Position numbers and translations under genes: made by a program. Shown one piece after another: positions 1 to 5,457 of a DNA stretch of 6,185 bases. This DNA comes from an uncultured Clostridium sp. GTDB lineage: Bacteria > Bacillota_A > Clostridia > TANB77 > CAG-508. Under the pieces are notes generated by a model. That model worked only from the letters and a program-made list of their open reading frames with translations, was not told the origin of the DNA and did not search any database. The stretch spans positions 1 through 6,185 of the forward strand of contig CAMXLV010000096.1 of NCBI GenBank assembly GCA_947244675.1, read 5' to 3'. Positions within the stretch are counted from its first letter, which is position 1, and each line of letters opens with the position of its first letter.

Positions 1-103
1 CTCCTGTTAATGTACTTATCGTTATTCCTGCTAAAATCAATAATATAATAATTGTGATTACTAGTGCTATTAAGGTTATTCCTTTGTTTAATTTTTTCTT
101 CAT
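1..103 (-). CDS. type IV pilin-like / pseudopilin protein, N-terminal fragment (runs off left edge)
   Basis: Translating the minus strand gives 34 residues beginning MKKKLNKG and continuing ITLIALVITIIILLILAG. A short lysine-rich leader ends in glycine (residue 8) and is followed by a long hydrophobic helix. This is the prepilin (class III) signal of type IV pilins and type II secretion pseudopilins. From family knowledge, a prepilin peptidase cuts after the glycine and the helix anchors the subunit in the membrane before assembly into a fibre. Position +5 of the mature protein is alanine, not the usual glutamate. Two ATGs occur in tandem (104-106 and 101-103). The second lies about 7 bases from a GGAAGGG ribosome binding site at 112-118, so it is preferred, but the first is possible. 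The C-terminal pilin domain is outside the window, so the exact role (pilus, pseudopilus or surface protein) cannot be told. Confidence 0.75.
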   Translation of the reverse strand, partial: MKKKLNKGITLIALVITIIILLILAGITISTLTG

Positions 104-137
104 CATTATTCCCTTCCTTTGTACTTCTTTTTAATGT

Positions 138-167
138 ATTTTATCTATAATTAAAAGTTTATGTCAA
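138..167 (-). promoter_or_regulatory. sigma-A-type promoter for the pilin-like gene
   Basis: On the minus strand a perfect -35 TTGACA (162-167) is separated by 18 bases from a -10 TAAAAT (138-143). Transcription would start near 131, giving a leader of about 25 bases that carries the GGAAGGG ribosome binding site. It lies downstream of the nrdG terminator, so the pilin-like gene appears to be its own transcription unit. Confidence 0.6.
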
Positions 168-220
168 TATGTTTATTCTTCTTAAGACAAAGAGAATCTG
201 TAGAATCTTTTTTACTATAC

Positions 221-249
221 AAAAAAAGACTGCCTTTATTGGCAATCTT
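221..249 (-). terminator. rho-independent terminator of the nrdD-nrdG operon
   Basis: On the minus strand a nine-pair stem (241-249 with 226-234, one G-U pair) closes a six-base loop and runs straight into a U tract (221-227). The upstream arm is made of the last codons of nrdG, and the stop codon at 236-238 sits in the loop, so terminator and coding sequence overlap. Confidence 0.8.
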
Positions 250-736
250 CTTTTAACACTAATCGATTCTCTTCTAAGCTCTTTGGTACATCAATTACCC
301 TTTGATTAGAAGAACCACTATATTTTAAATTTGGATTTCTCAGTTCATCTTGATATCTTCCATCAACTAGAACATCTACATATTTTAATACTTCCTTATC
401 TTTTAAATCTTTATCAAAAGAAAATCCTGTCCAAGTCCACAAATTTTTATCGGGAAATTTTTCCTTAAAAGCTTTTGCTAAATGAGTCGTTCCAACTATA
501 TTATTAGGATGCATTGGTTCTCCTCCTAATATAGATAAACCTTCTATATTTTCATTATCACATAATTCTAAAATATGATCTATGGTTTCTTCATTAAATT
601 CTTTTCCTCCATTAAAATCATGCGTTTCAGGATTAAAACATTCTTTACAGTTAAAATTACATCCTTGCATAAAAATAGATACTCTAACACCTGGTCCATC
701 TGCAATATCCATTTTTCGTATTTTATTATATCTCAA
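236..736 (-). CDS. nrdG: anaerobic ribonucleoside-triphosphate reductase activating protein
   Basis: This is a 166-residue radical SAM enzyme, a normal length for NrdG. It binds a [4Fe-4S] cluster and cleaves S-adenosylmethionine to put the glycyl radical on NrdD. Visible motifs are the cluster-binding CX3CX2C (Cys26, Cys30, Cys33), the SAM-binding GGEP (71-74), WTWTG (100-104), the NrdG-typical DVLVDGRY (121-128) and the SSNQRVID block near the C-terminus. The start is a TTG at 734-736, chosen because an AGGAGG lies 8 bases upstream. The next ATG (residue 9) would cut the conserved N-terminus and has no such site. The gene follows nrdD with a 12-base gap, and its ribosome binding site overlaps the nrdD stop, so the two are almost certainly cotranscribed and probably translationally coupled. 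Confidence 0.95.
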   Translation of the reverse strand: MRYNKIRKMDIADGPGVRVSIFMQGCNFNCKECFNPETHDFNGGKEFNEETIDHILELCDNENIEGLSILGGEPMHPNNIVGTTHLAKAFKEKFPDKNLWTWTGFSFDKDLKDKEVLKYVDVLVDGRYQDELRNPNLKYSGSSNQRVIDVPKSLEENRLVLKEDCQ

Positions 737-744
737 TCTCTTTT

Positions 745-750
745 CCTCCT
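745..750 (-). promoter_or_regulatory. ribosome binding site of nrdG, overlapping the nrdD stop codon
   Basis: The minus strand reads TAGGAGG here. The TAG (749-751) stops nrdD and its last two bases begin the AGGAGG (745-750) that serves nrdG. The 8-base spacing to the TTG at 734-736 decides that unusual start. The arrangement suggests that ribosomes ending on nrdD can feed nrdG initiation. Confidence 0.85.
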
Positions 751-2932
751 AGTCATCTTTATTATCAATATGAAGTACTCTTTCTTTTATTTCTTGTGTT
801 CTTCCTTTATTCCAGAAATTGCTACCAATATAACCACAAGTTCTTCTTGCTACATTTAATGTATCATGATTTCTGTTTCCACAGTTTGGACAATACCATT
901 CTAAATCATTATCAATTAATATTTCACCTTCAAATCCACATTCTTGGCAATAATCTGATTTAGTATTTAACTCAGCATACATAATATTATCATAGATAAA
1001 TTTAATTATCTGTATAACAGCTTCTATATTGTTTTGTAAATTTGGTGTTTCTATATAAGAAATGGCACCTCCTGGGCTTAATTGTTGGAATTCACTCTCT
1101 AGTTTCAACTTAGAAAAAGCATCAATTTCTTCAAATACTGGTACATGATAAGAATTAGTAATATATTCCCTATCTGTAATCCCTTTCACAATACCAAATC
1201 TTTCTTTCAAACACTTCGCAAATTTGTAAGTAGTTGACTCAATTGGTGTTCCATATACGCTATAATCCATATTTTCTTTTTCTTTCCACTCTTTGCATTT
1301 ATCATTCATTCTTTGCATTACTTTTAGAGCAAATTCTTTTCCTTTTCCATTATCTGTATGACTATGATTTGTCATATATTTTACACATTCATATAAACCT
1401 GCATATCCTAAAGAAATAGTAGAATAACCATCATGTAATAATTTATGGATACTTTCTCCTTTTTCTAGTCTAGCTAATGCTCCATGTTGCCACAAAATTG
1501 GTGCAACATCACTAGTTGCTTTACTAAGTCTTTGATGTCTTACTTGCAGAGCTTTATGACACAATTCTAATCTTTCTTCATAAATTTTCCAGAATAGTTC
1601 TTCTTCTTTGTTAGAAGATAAGGCAACATCTACTAAATTAATGGTGACAACTCCTTGATTAAATCTACCATAATATTTCGATTCTCCTTCTTTGTAATTT
1701 TTAGCTTTAGAAGGGTTTCCTTCTGTTGTCCATGGTGTTAAAAAAGAACGACATCCCATACAAGGATAACAATTTCCATTGCCATATTTGTCTTTTTTTA
1801 ATTCTTTCATTTTTTTCTCAGATATATAATCTGGTACCATTCTTTTAGCTGTACATTTAGCTGCTAATTTAGTTAAATACCAGTATTTACTATTTTCTTT
1901 CATATTGTCTTCTTCTAACACATAAAGAAGCTTTGGAAATGCTGGTGTTACATACACTCCCTTTTCATTTTTAAATCCTAATAATCTTTGGTTTAAAAAC
2001 TCTTCAATAATCATTGCTAATTCTTCTTTATATTCTTCTGTTTCTCCTAAATACATACAAACTGATAAAAATGGTGCTTGTCCATTTGTATTTGTCATAG
2101 AATTCACTTGATAATTAAAAGTTTGTACACCATCTGCAATTTCCTTTTTGGTATCTTGCTCTGCATATTCTTTCGCCTTTTTTTCATCCATTCCTCTTTT
2201 TTGATATTTGTCTAAGTATTTGTTAAAACTATCTTTCACAAAAGGTGCTAAATGACTTAATGTAATGGTTGCTCCTCCATAACTTGAACTAGTTACAGCT
2301 AAGATAATTTGGGTAGCAATGGTTGCTGCTGTAGCAAAACGATGTGGTTTTTCTATCATAACACCATTAATAAGGGTTCCATTTTGTAACATATCTTCTA
2401 AATTGATTAATTCACAATTGTGCAAAGCATTTTGAGCAAAATAATCAGCATCATGAAAATGAATGATTCCTGCATCATGTGCTTTTACAATATCTTCTGA
2501 TAATAAAAATCTTCTAGTAATATCTGTACTTGTAATTCCTGCTAAATAATCCCTTTGTGTTGTCACAACTTTAGCATTTTTGTTTGAATTTTCATTATTC
2601 CAATATTCACTTTCTCCTTCTATTAATTCTTTAATAGATTGGTCTGTTGTATTCGCTTTTCTTACTAATTCTCTTGTATAACGATAGGTAATATATTTTT
2701 TGGCTAATAGGTATTTTCCTATTTCCATTAGCTTTTCTTCTATAATATCTTGTATGTCTTCTACCAAAATTCTTGGCTTTTGAAGTTCTTCAATATATTT
2801 GACAATTTCTTGTATTTGCTCTTTTGAAATTTTCTCTCTACCTTTTACTTCATTATTTGCTTTTTGTATCGCTTTTCTTATTTTTTCCGCATCATAATCT
2901 ACTATACTTCCGTCTCTTTTTATAATTTTCAT
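749..2932 (-). CDS. nrdD: anaerobic (class III) ribonucleoside-triphosphate reductase, large subunit
   Basis: NrdD reduces ribonucleoside triphosphates to deoxyribonucleotides without oxygen, using an oxygen-sensitive glycyl radical. The 727-residue protein is of usual full length. It opens with an ATP-cone regulatory domain (about 1-92, starting MKIIKRDGSIVDYDAEKI), which in this family senses ATP/dATP. The catalytic barrel carries Cys173 (HNCELINL) and Cys292 (after GQAPFLSV), the likely counterparts of the two active-site cysteines. The C-terminus has a zinc site of two CX2C pairs (Cys662/665 and Cys681/684) and the radical loop RTCGYIG with Gly700 (codon 833-835). The ATG at 2930-2932 follows an AGGGG about 10 bases upstream. 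No intein or frameshift is seen. It is the first gene of an operon with nrdG, behind its own promoter and a palindromic operator candidate. Confidence 0.97.
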   Translation of the reverse strand: MKIIKRDGSIVDYDAEKIRKAIQKANNEVKGREKISKEQIQEIVKYIEELQKPRILVEDIQDIIEEKLMEIGKYLLAKKYITYRYTRELVRKANTTDQSIKELIEGESEYWNNENSNKNAKVVTTQRDYLAGITSTDITRRFLLSEDIVKAHDAGIIHFHDADYFAQNALHNCELINLEDMLQNGTLINGVMIEKPHRFATAATIATQIILAVTSSSYGGATITLSHLAPFVKDSFNKYLDKYQKRGMDEKKAKEYAEQDTKKEIADGVQTFNYQVNSMTNTNGQAPFLSVCMYLGETEEYKEELAMIIEEFLNQRLLGFKNEKGVYVTPAFPKLLYVLEEDNMKENSKYWYLTKLAAKCTAKRMVPDYISEKKMKELKKDKYGNGNCYPCMGCRSFLTPWTTEGNPSKAKNYKEGESKYYGRFNQGVVTINLVDVALSSNKEEELFWKIYEERLELCHKALQVRHQRLSKATSDVAPILWQHGALARLEKGESIHKLLHDGYSTISLGYAGLYECVKYMTNHSHTDNGKGKEFALKVMQRMNDKCKEWKEKENMDYSVYGTPIESTTYKFAKCLKERFGIVKGITDREYITNSYHVPVFEEIDAFSKLKLESEFQQLSPGGAISYIETPNLQNNIEAVIQIIKFIYDNIMYAELNTKSDYCQECGFEGEILIDNDLEWYCPNCGNRNHDTLNVARRTCGYIGSNFWNKGRTQEIKERVLHIDNKDD

Positions 2933-2972
2933 TTGATTTTTTCCCCTTTCGTTTTTTCTTTTCGATAGGCAA

Positions 2973-2981
2973 ATTATATCA
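2973..2981 (-). promoter_or_regulatory. extended -10 promoter of nrdD-nrdG
   Basis: The minus strand reads TGATATAAT: a perfect -10 (2973-2978) with the TG of an extended -10. The -35 region at 17-base spacing is poor (CAAAAA). The predicted start is near 2966, leaving a leader of about 34 bases before the ATG. A weak -35 covered by a palindrome fits a regulated promoter. Confidence 0.6.
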
Positions 2982-2995
2982 TAAAAAGCAAAACT

Positions 2996-3017
2996 TTTTG
3001 TTGCAATTGCAACAAAA
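2996..3017 (-). promoter_or_regulatory. perfect 22-bp palindrome, operator candidate for nrdD-nrdG
   Basis: The half-site TTTTGTTGCAA is followed directly by its exact reverse complement, so all 11 base pairs match with no spacer. Relative to the predicted nrdD start it spans about -30 to -51, covering the weak -35 region. Having no loop, it makes a poor RNA hairpin, so a dimeric DNA-binding protein is the more natural reading. It does not resemble the NrdR box expected at many nrd operons. The regulator is unknown. Confidence 0.55.
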
Positions 3018-3047
3018 TAGGAGTAGGTTTTGGGTAGTCCTACTCCT
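3011..3047 (-). terminator. rho-independent terminator after the MATE-kinase gene
   Basis: On the minus strand a nine-pair, G+C-rich stem (AGGAGTAGG at 3039-3047 with CCTACTCCT at 3019-3027 when read as RNA) closes an 11-base loop and is followed by a U-rich tail, UAUUUUGUU. It begins about 53 bases after the stop at 3100-3102. The tail is also the first part of the nrdD palindrome, so terminator and operator candidate are packed together. The tail is interrupted, so efficiency may be moderate. Confidence 0.65.
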
Positions 3048-3099
3048 TCAAGGATATCTTTTTTTATTTCATTTATATTACAAATATATTACAAAAATA

Positions 3100-4629
3100 T
3101 TAAATTTGTTCTAATACTTTACATCTATCTTGTACCATATGACATATTAAATCTGCTGATTTTTCTACTCCTAACATATCACTATTTAGGCAAATATCAT
3201 AATGATCATGATGGTTCCATTCTTTTTCTGTATAATGTTTATAATGATTTGCTCTTAACTTATCAATCCTTTTAATCTCTTTCTCTGCCTTCGCTTGATC
3301 AAGTCCATAAATTTCAGTTGCTCTTTTAATTTTATCTTCTCTATTACTGTAAATAAAAACTTTAATTAGATCTTTTCTATCTTTTAAAATAAAATCTGCA
3401 CATCTACCAATAATAACACAAGATCCCTGTTTGGCTACCTTTTTGATCAGTTCTGCTTCTTGTAAAAATAATTCGTCACTATTGTCTAATCCAAAATAAT
3501 AACCATTATTAAAACCTGCTAAAGATCCTCTTTTTTGTTCATTTTTTTCAATATAATCTTCTGATAAACCTGTTTCTTTAGAAAGTTCTTCTATAAAATT
3601 CTTATCATAAAATTTGATTCCCAATTTATCAGCAACTAATTTTCCAATATAACGACCTCCAGAACCATATTCTCTTGAAATCGTAATAATAATTTGCTTA
3701 TCTAGTTGATTATTTGTACTTGTATCATCAACTAATGTTTGACTTTTAGTTTCTCCTTGTTTTAGATTTTTTACTTCTAAAAATAATAAAATTCCTGCTA
3801 CTACAAAAGCCAGTCCATCTGCTACTGGACCAGCAGATAAGATTCCCATAATACCAAACATTTTGCCTAAAATCACTAAAGCTGGTATTAAGAATAAAAT
3901 TTGTCTAGATAGTGATAATACTGCACTTTTAATACTCTTTCCAATAGCTTGAAAAAAGATTCCTGATGGAATTTGAATTCCATTACAAATACACAATAGA
4001 AGATAAATTCTAAAAGCAAGACAAGCAAATTCCATATAGTTTTCATCTCCACTACCAAAAATAGCAATTAATTTATCTGGTATTGTTTGGAATAAAATAA
4101 AAGCAATACTACTAATTACAAGACTCAATGATAATACAATTTTTAAAGCTGATTTTACTCTTTCAAATTTCCTAGCTCCATAATTATATCCAAAAATTGG
4201 TTGTGTTCCTGCTGCAATTCCAATAATAATACTATTTAAAATTTGACTAATTTTCATTACAATCCCAAGTACTGTTATTGGAATTTCTGATCCAAATTTA
4301 GATTCCATCCCATATTTTACAAGCAAATTATTTTCAAAAGCAATTACTACTACAAAACTCATTTGAGTAATAAAACTGCTAATTCCTAATGCTGCTACTT
4401 TTTTTCCTATACTCCCTTTTAATTTAAATGTTTCTCTACTTATTTGAATTGACTTGAATTTTTTAATATACAAAACATTTAAAATAAAAGTAATAAATTG
4501 ACTAAAAATCGTTGCAATAGCTGCTCCTTCAACTCCCATTTTAAAGATAAAGATAAAAATTGGATCTAAAATAGTATTTAAAATGGCTCCGTAATACCAT
4601 GCTTGCCATAGCATATTTAGGGCTTCCAT
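3100..4629 (-). CDS. C-terminal part: MATE helices 5-12 plus cytidylate-kinase-like domain
   Basis: This open frame of 509 codons is the larger piece of the broken fusion. Its first 13 residues (from the ATG at 4629 to about 4591) are out-of-frame translation of the MATE gene. Native sequence begins at Gly14, and no good ribosome binding site precedes the ATG. The MATE part (14-287) includes the conserved GTQPIFGYNYGA (141-152). After a polar linker, residues 312-500 match the cytidylate kinase-like (Cytidylate_kin2-type) family: IIITISREYGSGGRYIGK holds the phosphate-binding loop (GSGGRYIG, 322-329), followed by KFYDKNFI (339-346), VIIGRCADF (405-413) and a basic segment around RIDKLRANHYKHY. 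Such domains are predicted nucleoside-monophosphate kinases, but their substrate is mostly untested, so CMP kinase activity is only an inference. The domain would lie in the cytoplasm. Confidence 0.75.
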   Translation of the reverse strand: MEALNMLWQAWYYGAILNTILDPIFIFIFKMGVEGAAIATIFSQFITFILNVLYIKKFKSIQISRETFKLKGSIGKKVAALGISSFITQMSFVVVIAFENNLLVKYGMESKFGSEIPITVLGIVMKISQILNSIIIGIAAGTQPIFGYNYGARKFERVKSALKIVLSLSLVISSIAFILFQTIPDKLIAIFGSGDENYMEFACLAFRIYLLLCICNGIQIPSGIFFQAIGKSIKSAVLSLSRQILFLIPALVILGKMFGIMGILSAGPVADGLAFVVAGILLFLEVKNLKQGETKSQTLVDDTSTNNQLDKQIIITISREYGSGGRYIGKLVADKLGIKFYDKNFIEELSKETGLSEDYIEKNEQKRGSLAGFNNGYYFGLDNSDELFLQEAELIKKVAKQGSCVIIGRCADFILKDRKDLIKVFIYSNREDKIKRATEIYGLDQAKAEKEIKRIDKLRANHYKHYTEKEWNHHDHYDICLNSDMLGVEKSADLICHMVQDRCKVLEQI

Positions 4630-4634
4630 CTGCT

Positions 4635-5111
4635 CTAATAATAGAATTTAAAGCTGTTCCTATCATCATAAATGGTAGGCCGCATAACAATTATTCTTCC
4701 ATATTGATTAGCATATTCTCTTAAATTATCTGTACAACCAAATAAATTTAATAGTTGAGGCAAAAAGATTAAACTAATAGCACATAATACTATTGCTACC
4801 ACTGTTGCCAATAAAACTCCATTTCCTACTCCTTTTGCTGCTTCCTCTTTTTTCTTTTCTCCTAATTTCAGACTTAAATAACTAGAAGCTCCATCTCCTA
4901 ACATTAAAGAAAAGGCTAAACAAATCATTGTTAATGGAAATACTACGTTAGTCGCTCCATTTCCTAGATATCCTACTCCTTGCCCTATAAAAATTTGATC
5001 TACAATGTTGTAGAGCGAATTTACTAATAATGATATGATACAAGGAATTGAAAATTTTTTGATTAATTTTCCTATTTTTTCTGTTCCTAATATGTTTTCT
5101 TCTTTTTCCAT
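4635..5111 (-). CDS. N-terminal part of the MATE transporter, truncated by frameshift
   Basis: This frame encodes 158 residues, of which the first 143 are genuine MATE sequence. They include the hallmark LLVNSLYNIVDQIFIGQGVG (residues 28-47) and GATNVVFPLT (52-61), covering about the first three and a half helices. The last 15 residues (from Arg144, ending FKFYY) are frameshift products and match no MATE helix. The ATG at 5109-5111 has an AGGAGG at 5119-5124 with 7-base spacing, a strong start. A protein of this length would lack most of the transport channel, so it is very unlikely to work alone. Five bases separate its stop from the ATG of the next fragment. Confidence 0.8.
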   Translation of the reverse strand: MEKEENILGTEKIGKLIKKFSIPCIISLLVNSLYNIVDQIFIGQGVGYLGNGATNVVFPLTMICLAFSLMLGDGASSYLSLKLGEKKKEEAAKGVGNGVLLATVVAIVLCAISLIFLPQLLNLFGCTDNLREYANQYGRIIVMRPTIYDDRNSFKFYY

Positions 5112-5162
5112 CTTTCTTCCTCCTTTTTTCTTTTTGTATGTTTGGAAAATTTGATGTTGCTA

Positions 5163-5200
5163 CAAGTTGGGTTAGACTTTTAACAACCTTTTCCAACTTG
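5163..5200 (-). promoter_or_regulatory. second hairpin in the MATE leader RNA
   Basis: On the minus strand CAAGUUGG (5193-5200) pairs perfectly with CCAACUUG (5163-5170) around a 22-base loop. It starts directly after the U tract of the preceding terminator-like hairpin and ends about 40 bases before the MATE ribosome binding site. Together they form a two-hairpin leader. I do not recognise it as a known riboswitch class. Confidence 0.5.
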
Positions 5201-5232
5201 AAAAAGACAACACAAATCTCGTGTTGGCTTTT
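5201..5232 (-). terminator. terminator-like hairpin (attenuator candidate) in the MATE leader
   Basis: On the minus strand the arms AAAAGCCAACAC and GUGUUGUCUUUU pair with one internal mismatch around a 7-base loop (GAGAUUU) and end in a U5 tract (5201-5205). It sits about 20 bases after the predicted MATE transcription start and 90 bases before the gene, with no other gene between. That is the place for an attenuator of the transporter, or for the end of a tiny RNA of about 50 bases. The arms also pair on the plus strand, but no plus-strand gene precedes them. Confidence 0.6.
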
Positions 5233-5258
5233 CCCTCTTTATTAGAGTGCATTTTCTT

Positions 5259-5287
5259 ATTTTAACATATAAGAAATAATTTGTCAA
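5259..5287 (-). promoter_or_regulatory. near-consensus sigma-A promoter of the MATE-kinase gene
   Basis: The minus strand has a perfect -35 TTGACA (5282-5287), exactly 17 bases, and -10 TAAAAT (5259-5264) preceded by TG as an extended -10. The predicted start is near 5252, giving a leader of about 140 bases. A promoter this strong followed by a terminator-like hairpin suggests control after initiation. Confidence 0.75.
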
Positions 5288-5331
5288 ATATTCCTATATT
5301 AGAAGGTTTCCATGTTATATAATAAAAAATA

Positions 5332-5346
5332 AGGAATGGTATTCCT
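5332..5346. repeat. short inverted repeat upstream of the MATE promoter
   Basis: AGGAAT and ATTCCT flank three bases. The right half extends to TATTCCTA (5340-5347), which is repeated exactly at 5289-5296, directly abutting the -35 element. This could be a small operator cluster, but such short AT-rich repeats also arise by chance. The rest of 5288-5396 contains only an imperfect hairpin at 5370-5389 (TCTAC/GTAGA) and no gene. Confidence 0.25.
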
Positions 5347-5394
5347 AAACCCTATACAACAAAACACATTCTACAGAAAATTTCGTAGACAAAC

Positions 5395-5451
5395 AAAAAA
5401 GAAGCATTCAAAGTAATCTAAAAAGACAAAATTTTCAATCATGCTTCTTTT
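5395..5451 (-). terminator. rho-independent terminator of the small membrane-protein gene
   Basis: On the minus strand AAAAGAAGCAU (5441-5451) pairs perfectly over 11 bases with AUGCUUCUUUU (5397-5407), followed by further U residues to 5395. The loop is long (33 bases). It begins 6 bases after the TAG at 5458-5460, so this gene ends its own transcript and the MATE gene starts a new one. Confidence 0.7.
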
Positions 5452-5457
5452 GTTCTT

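Larger units (their letters stand above)
3100..5111 (-). pseudogene. MATE-family transporter fused to a cytidylate-kinase-like domain, frameshifted twice
   Basis: Read with two single-base corrections, this locus encodes one 669-residue protein. Residues 1-143 come from the frame starting at 5111. Removing C4682 then gives GLPFMMIGTALNSIIRADGS and on to Leu173, a textbook MATE segment. Removing C4591 joins GAILNTILDPIF and the rest to the stop at 3100. The assembled protein has about 12 membrane helices (about 18-445), a polar linker (about 448-471) and a soluble kinase-like domain (about 472-660). MATE proteins export drugs or metabolites using a Na+ or H+ gradient; the sequence most resembles the MepA-like branch. 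The start has an AGGAGG 7 bases upstream. Apart from the two shifts the frames are intact and conserved, so this is either a very recent pseudogene or an assembly error. Confidence 0.8.

Noticed and set aside
575..859. Plus-strand open frame of 94 codons
   Set aside because: It lies antisense to nrdG and the end of nrdD, both certain genes, and has no ribosome binding site or family resemblance. The plus-strand frames at 1234-1419 and 3030-3275 fail for the same reasons.
2996..3017. NrdR box or confirmed Rex site
   Set aside because: The palindrome lacks the ACAC/GTGT ends of NrdR boxes. It differs from the Clostridia Rex consensus at four of its fourteen defined positions, so neither name can be given.
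4591..4682. Programmed ribosomal frameshifting
   Set aside because: There is no slippery heptamer or shift-prone codon pair at either site, and two separate shifts in the same direction would be needed within 91 bases.
3100..5111. Two independent genes (a short MATE protein and a MATE-kinase protein)
   Set aside because: The third frame between 4592 and 4681 encodes exactly the missing conserved MATE helix segment, so the pieces are one interrupted gene. The ATG at 4629 is out of frame with the native sequence around it.
4948..5196. Minus-strand open frame of 82 codons overlapping the MATE start
   Set aside because: It begins with TTG without a ribosome binding site, overlaps the well-supported MATE coding region in another frame, and its lysine/arginine-rich sequence is a product of A-rich leader DNA.
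5112..5252. Guanidine or other known riboswitch in the MATE leader
   Set aside because: Some exporters are controlled by guanidine riboswitches, but neither hairpin has the ACGR loops of the guanidine-II class, and I see no conserved core of another known class.
5370..5389. Imperfect hairpin TCTAC...GTAGA as a second terminator
   Set aside because: The stem is short and bulged, with no U tract after it, and a better terminator lies just upstream at 5395-5451.
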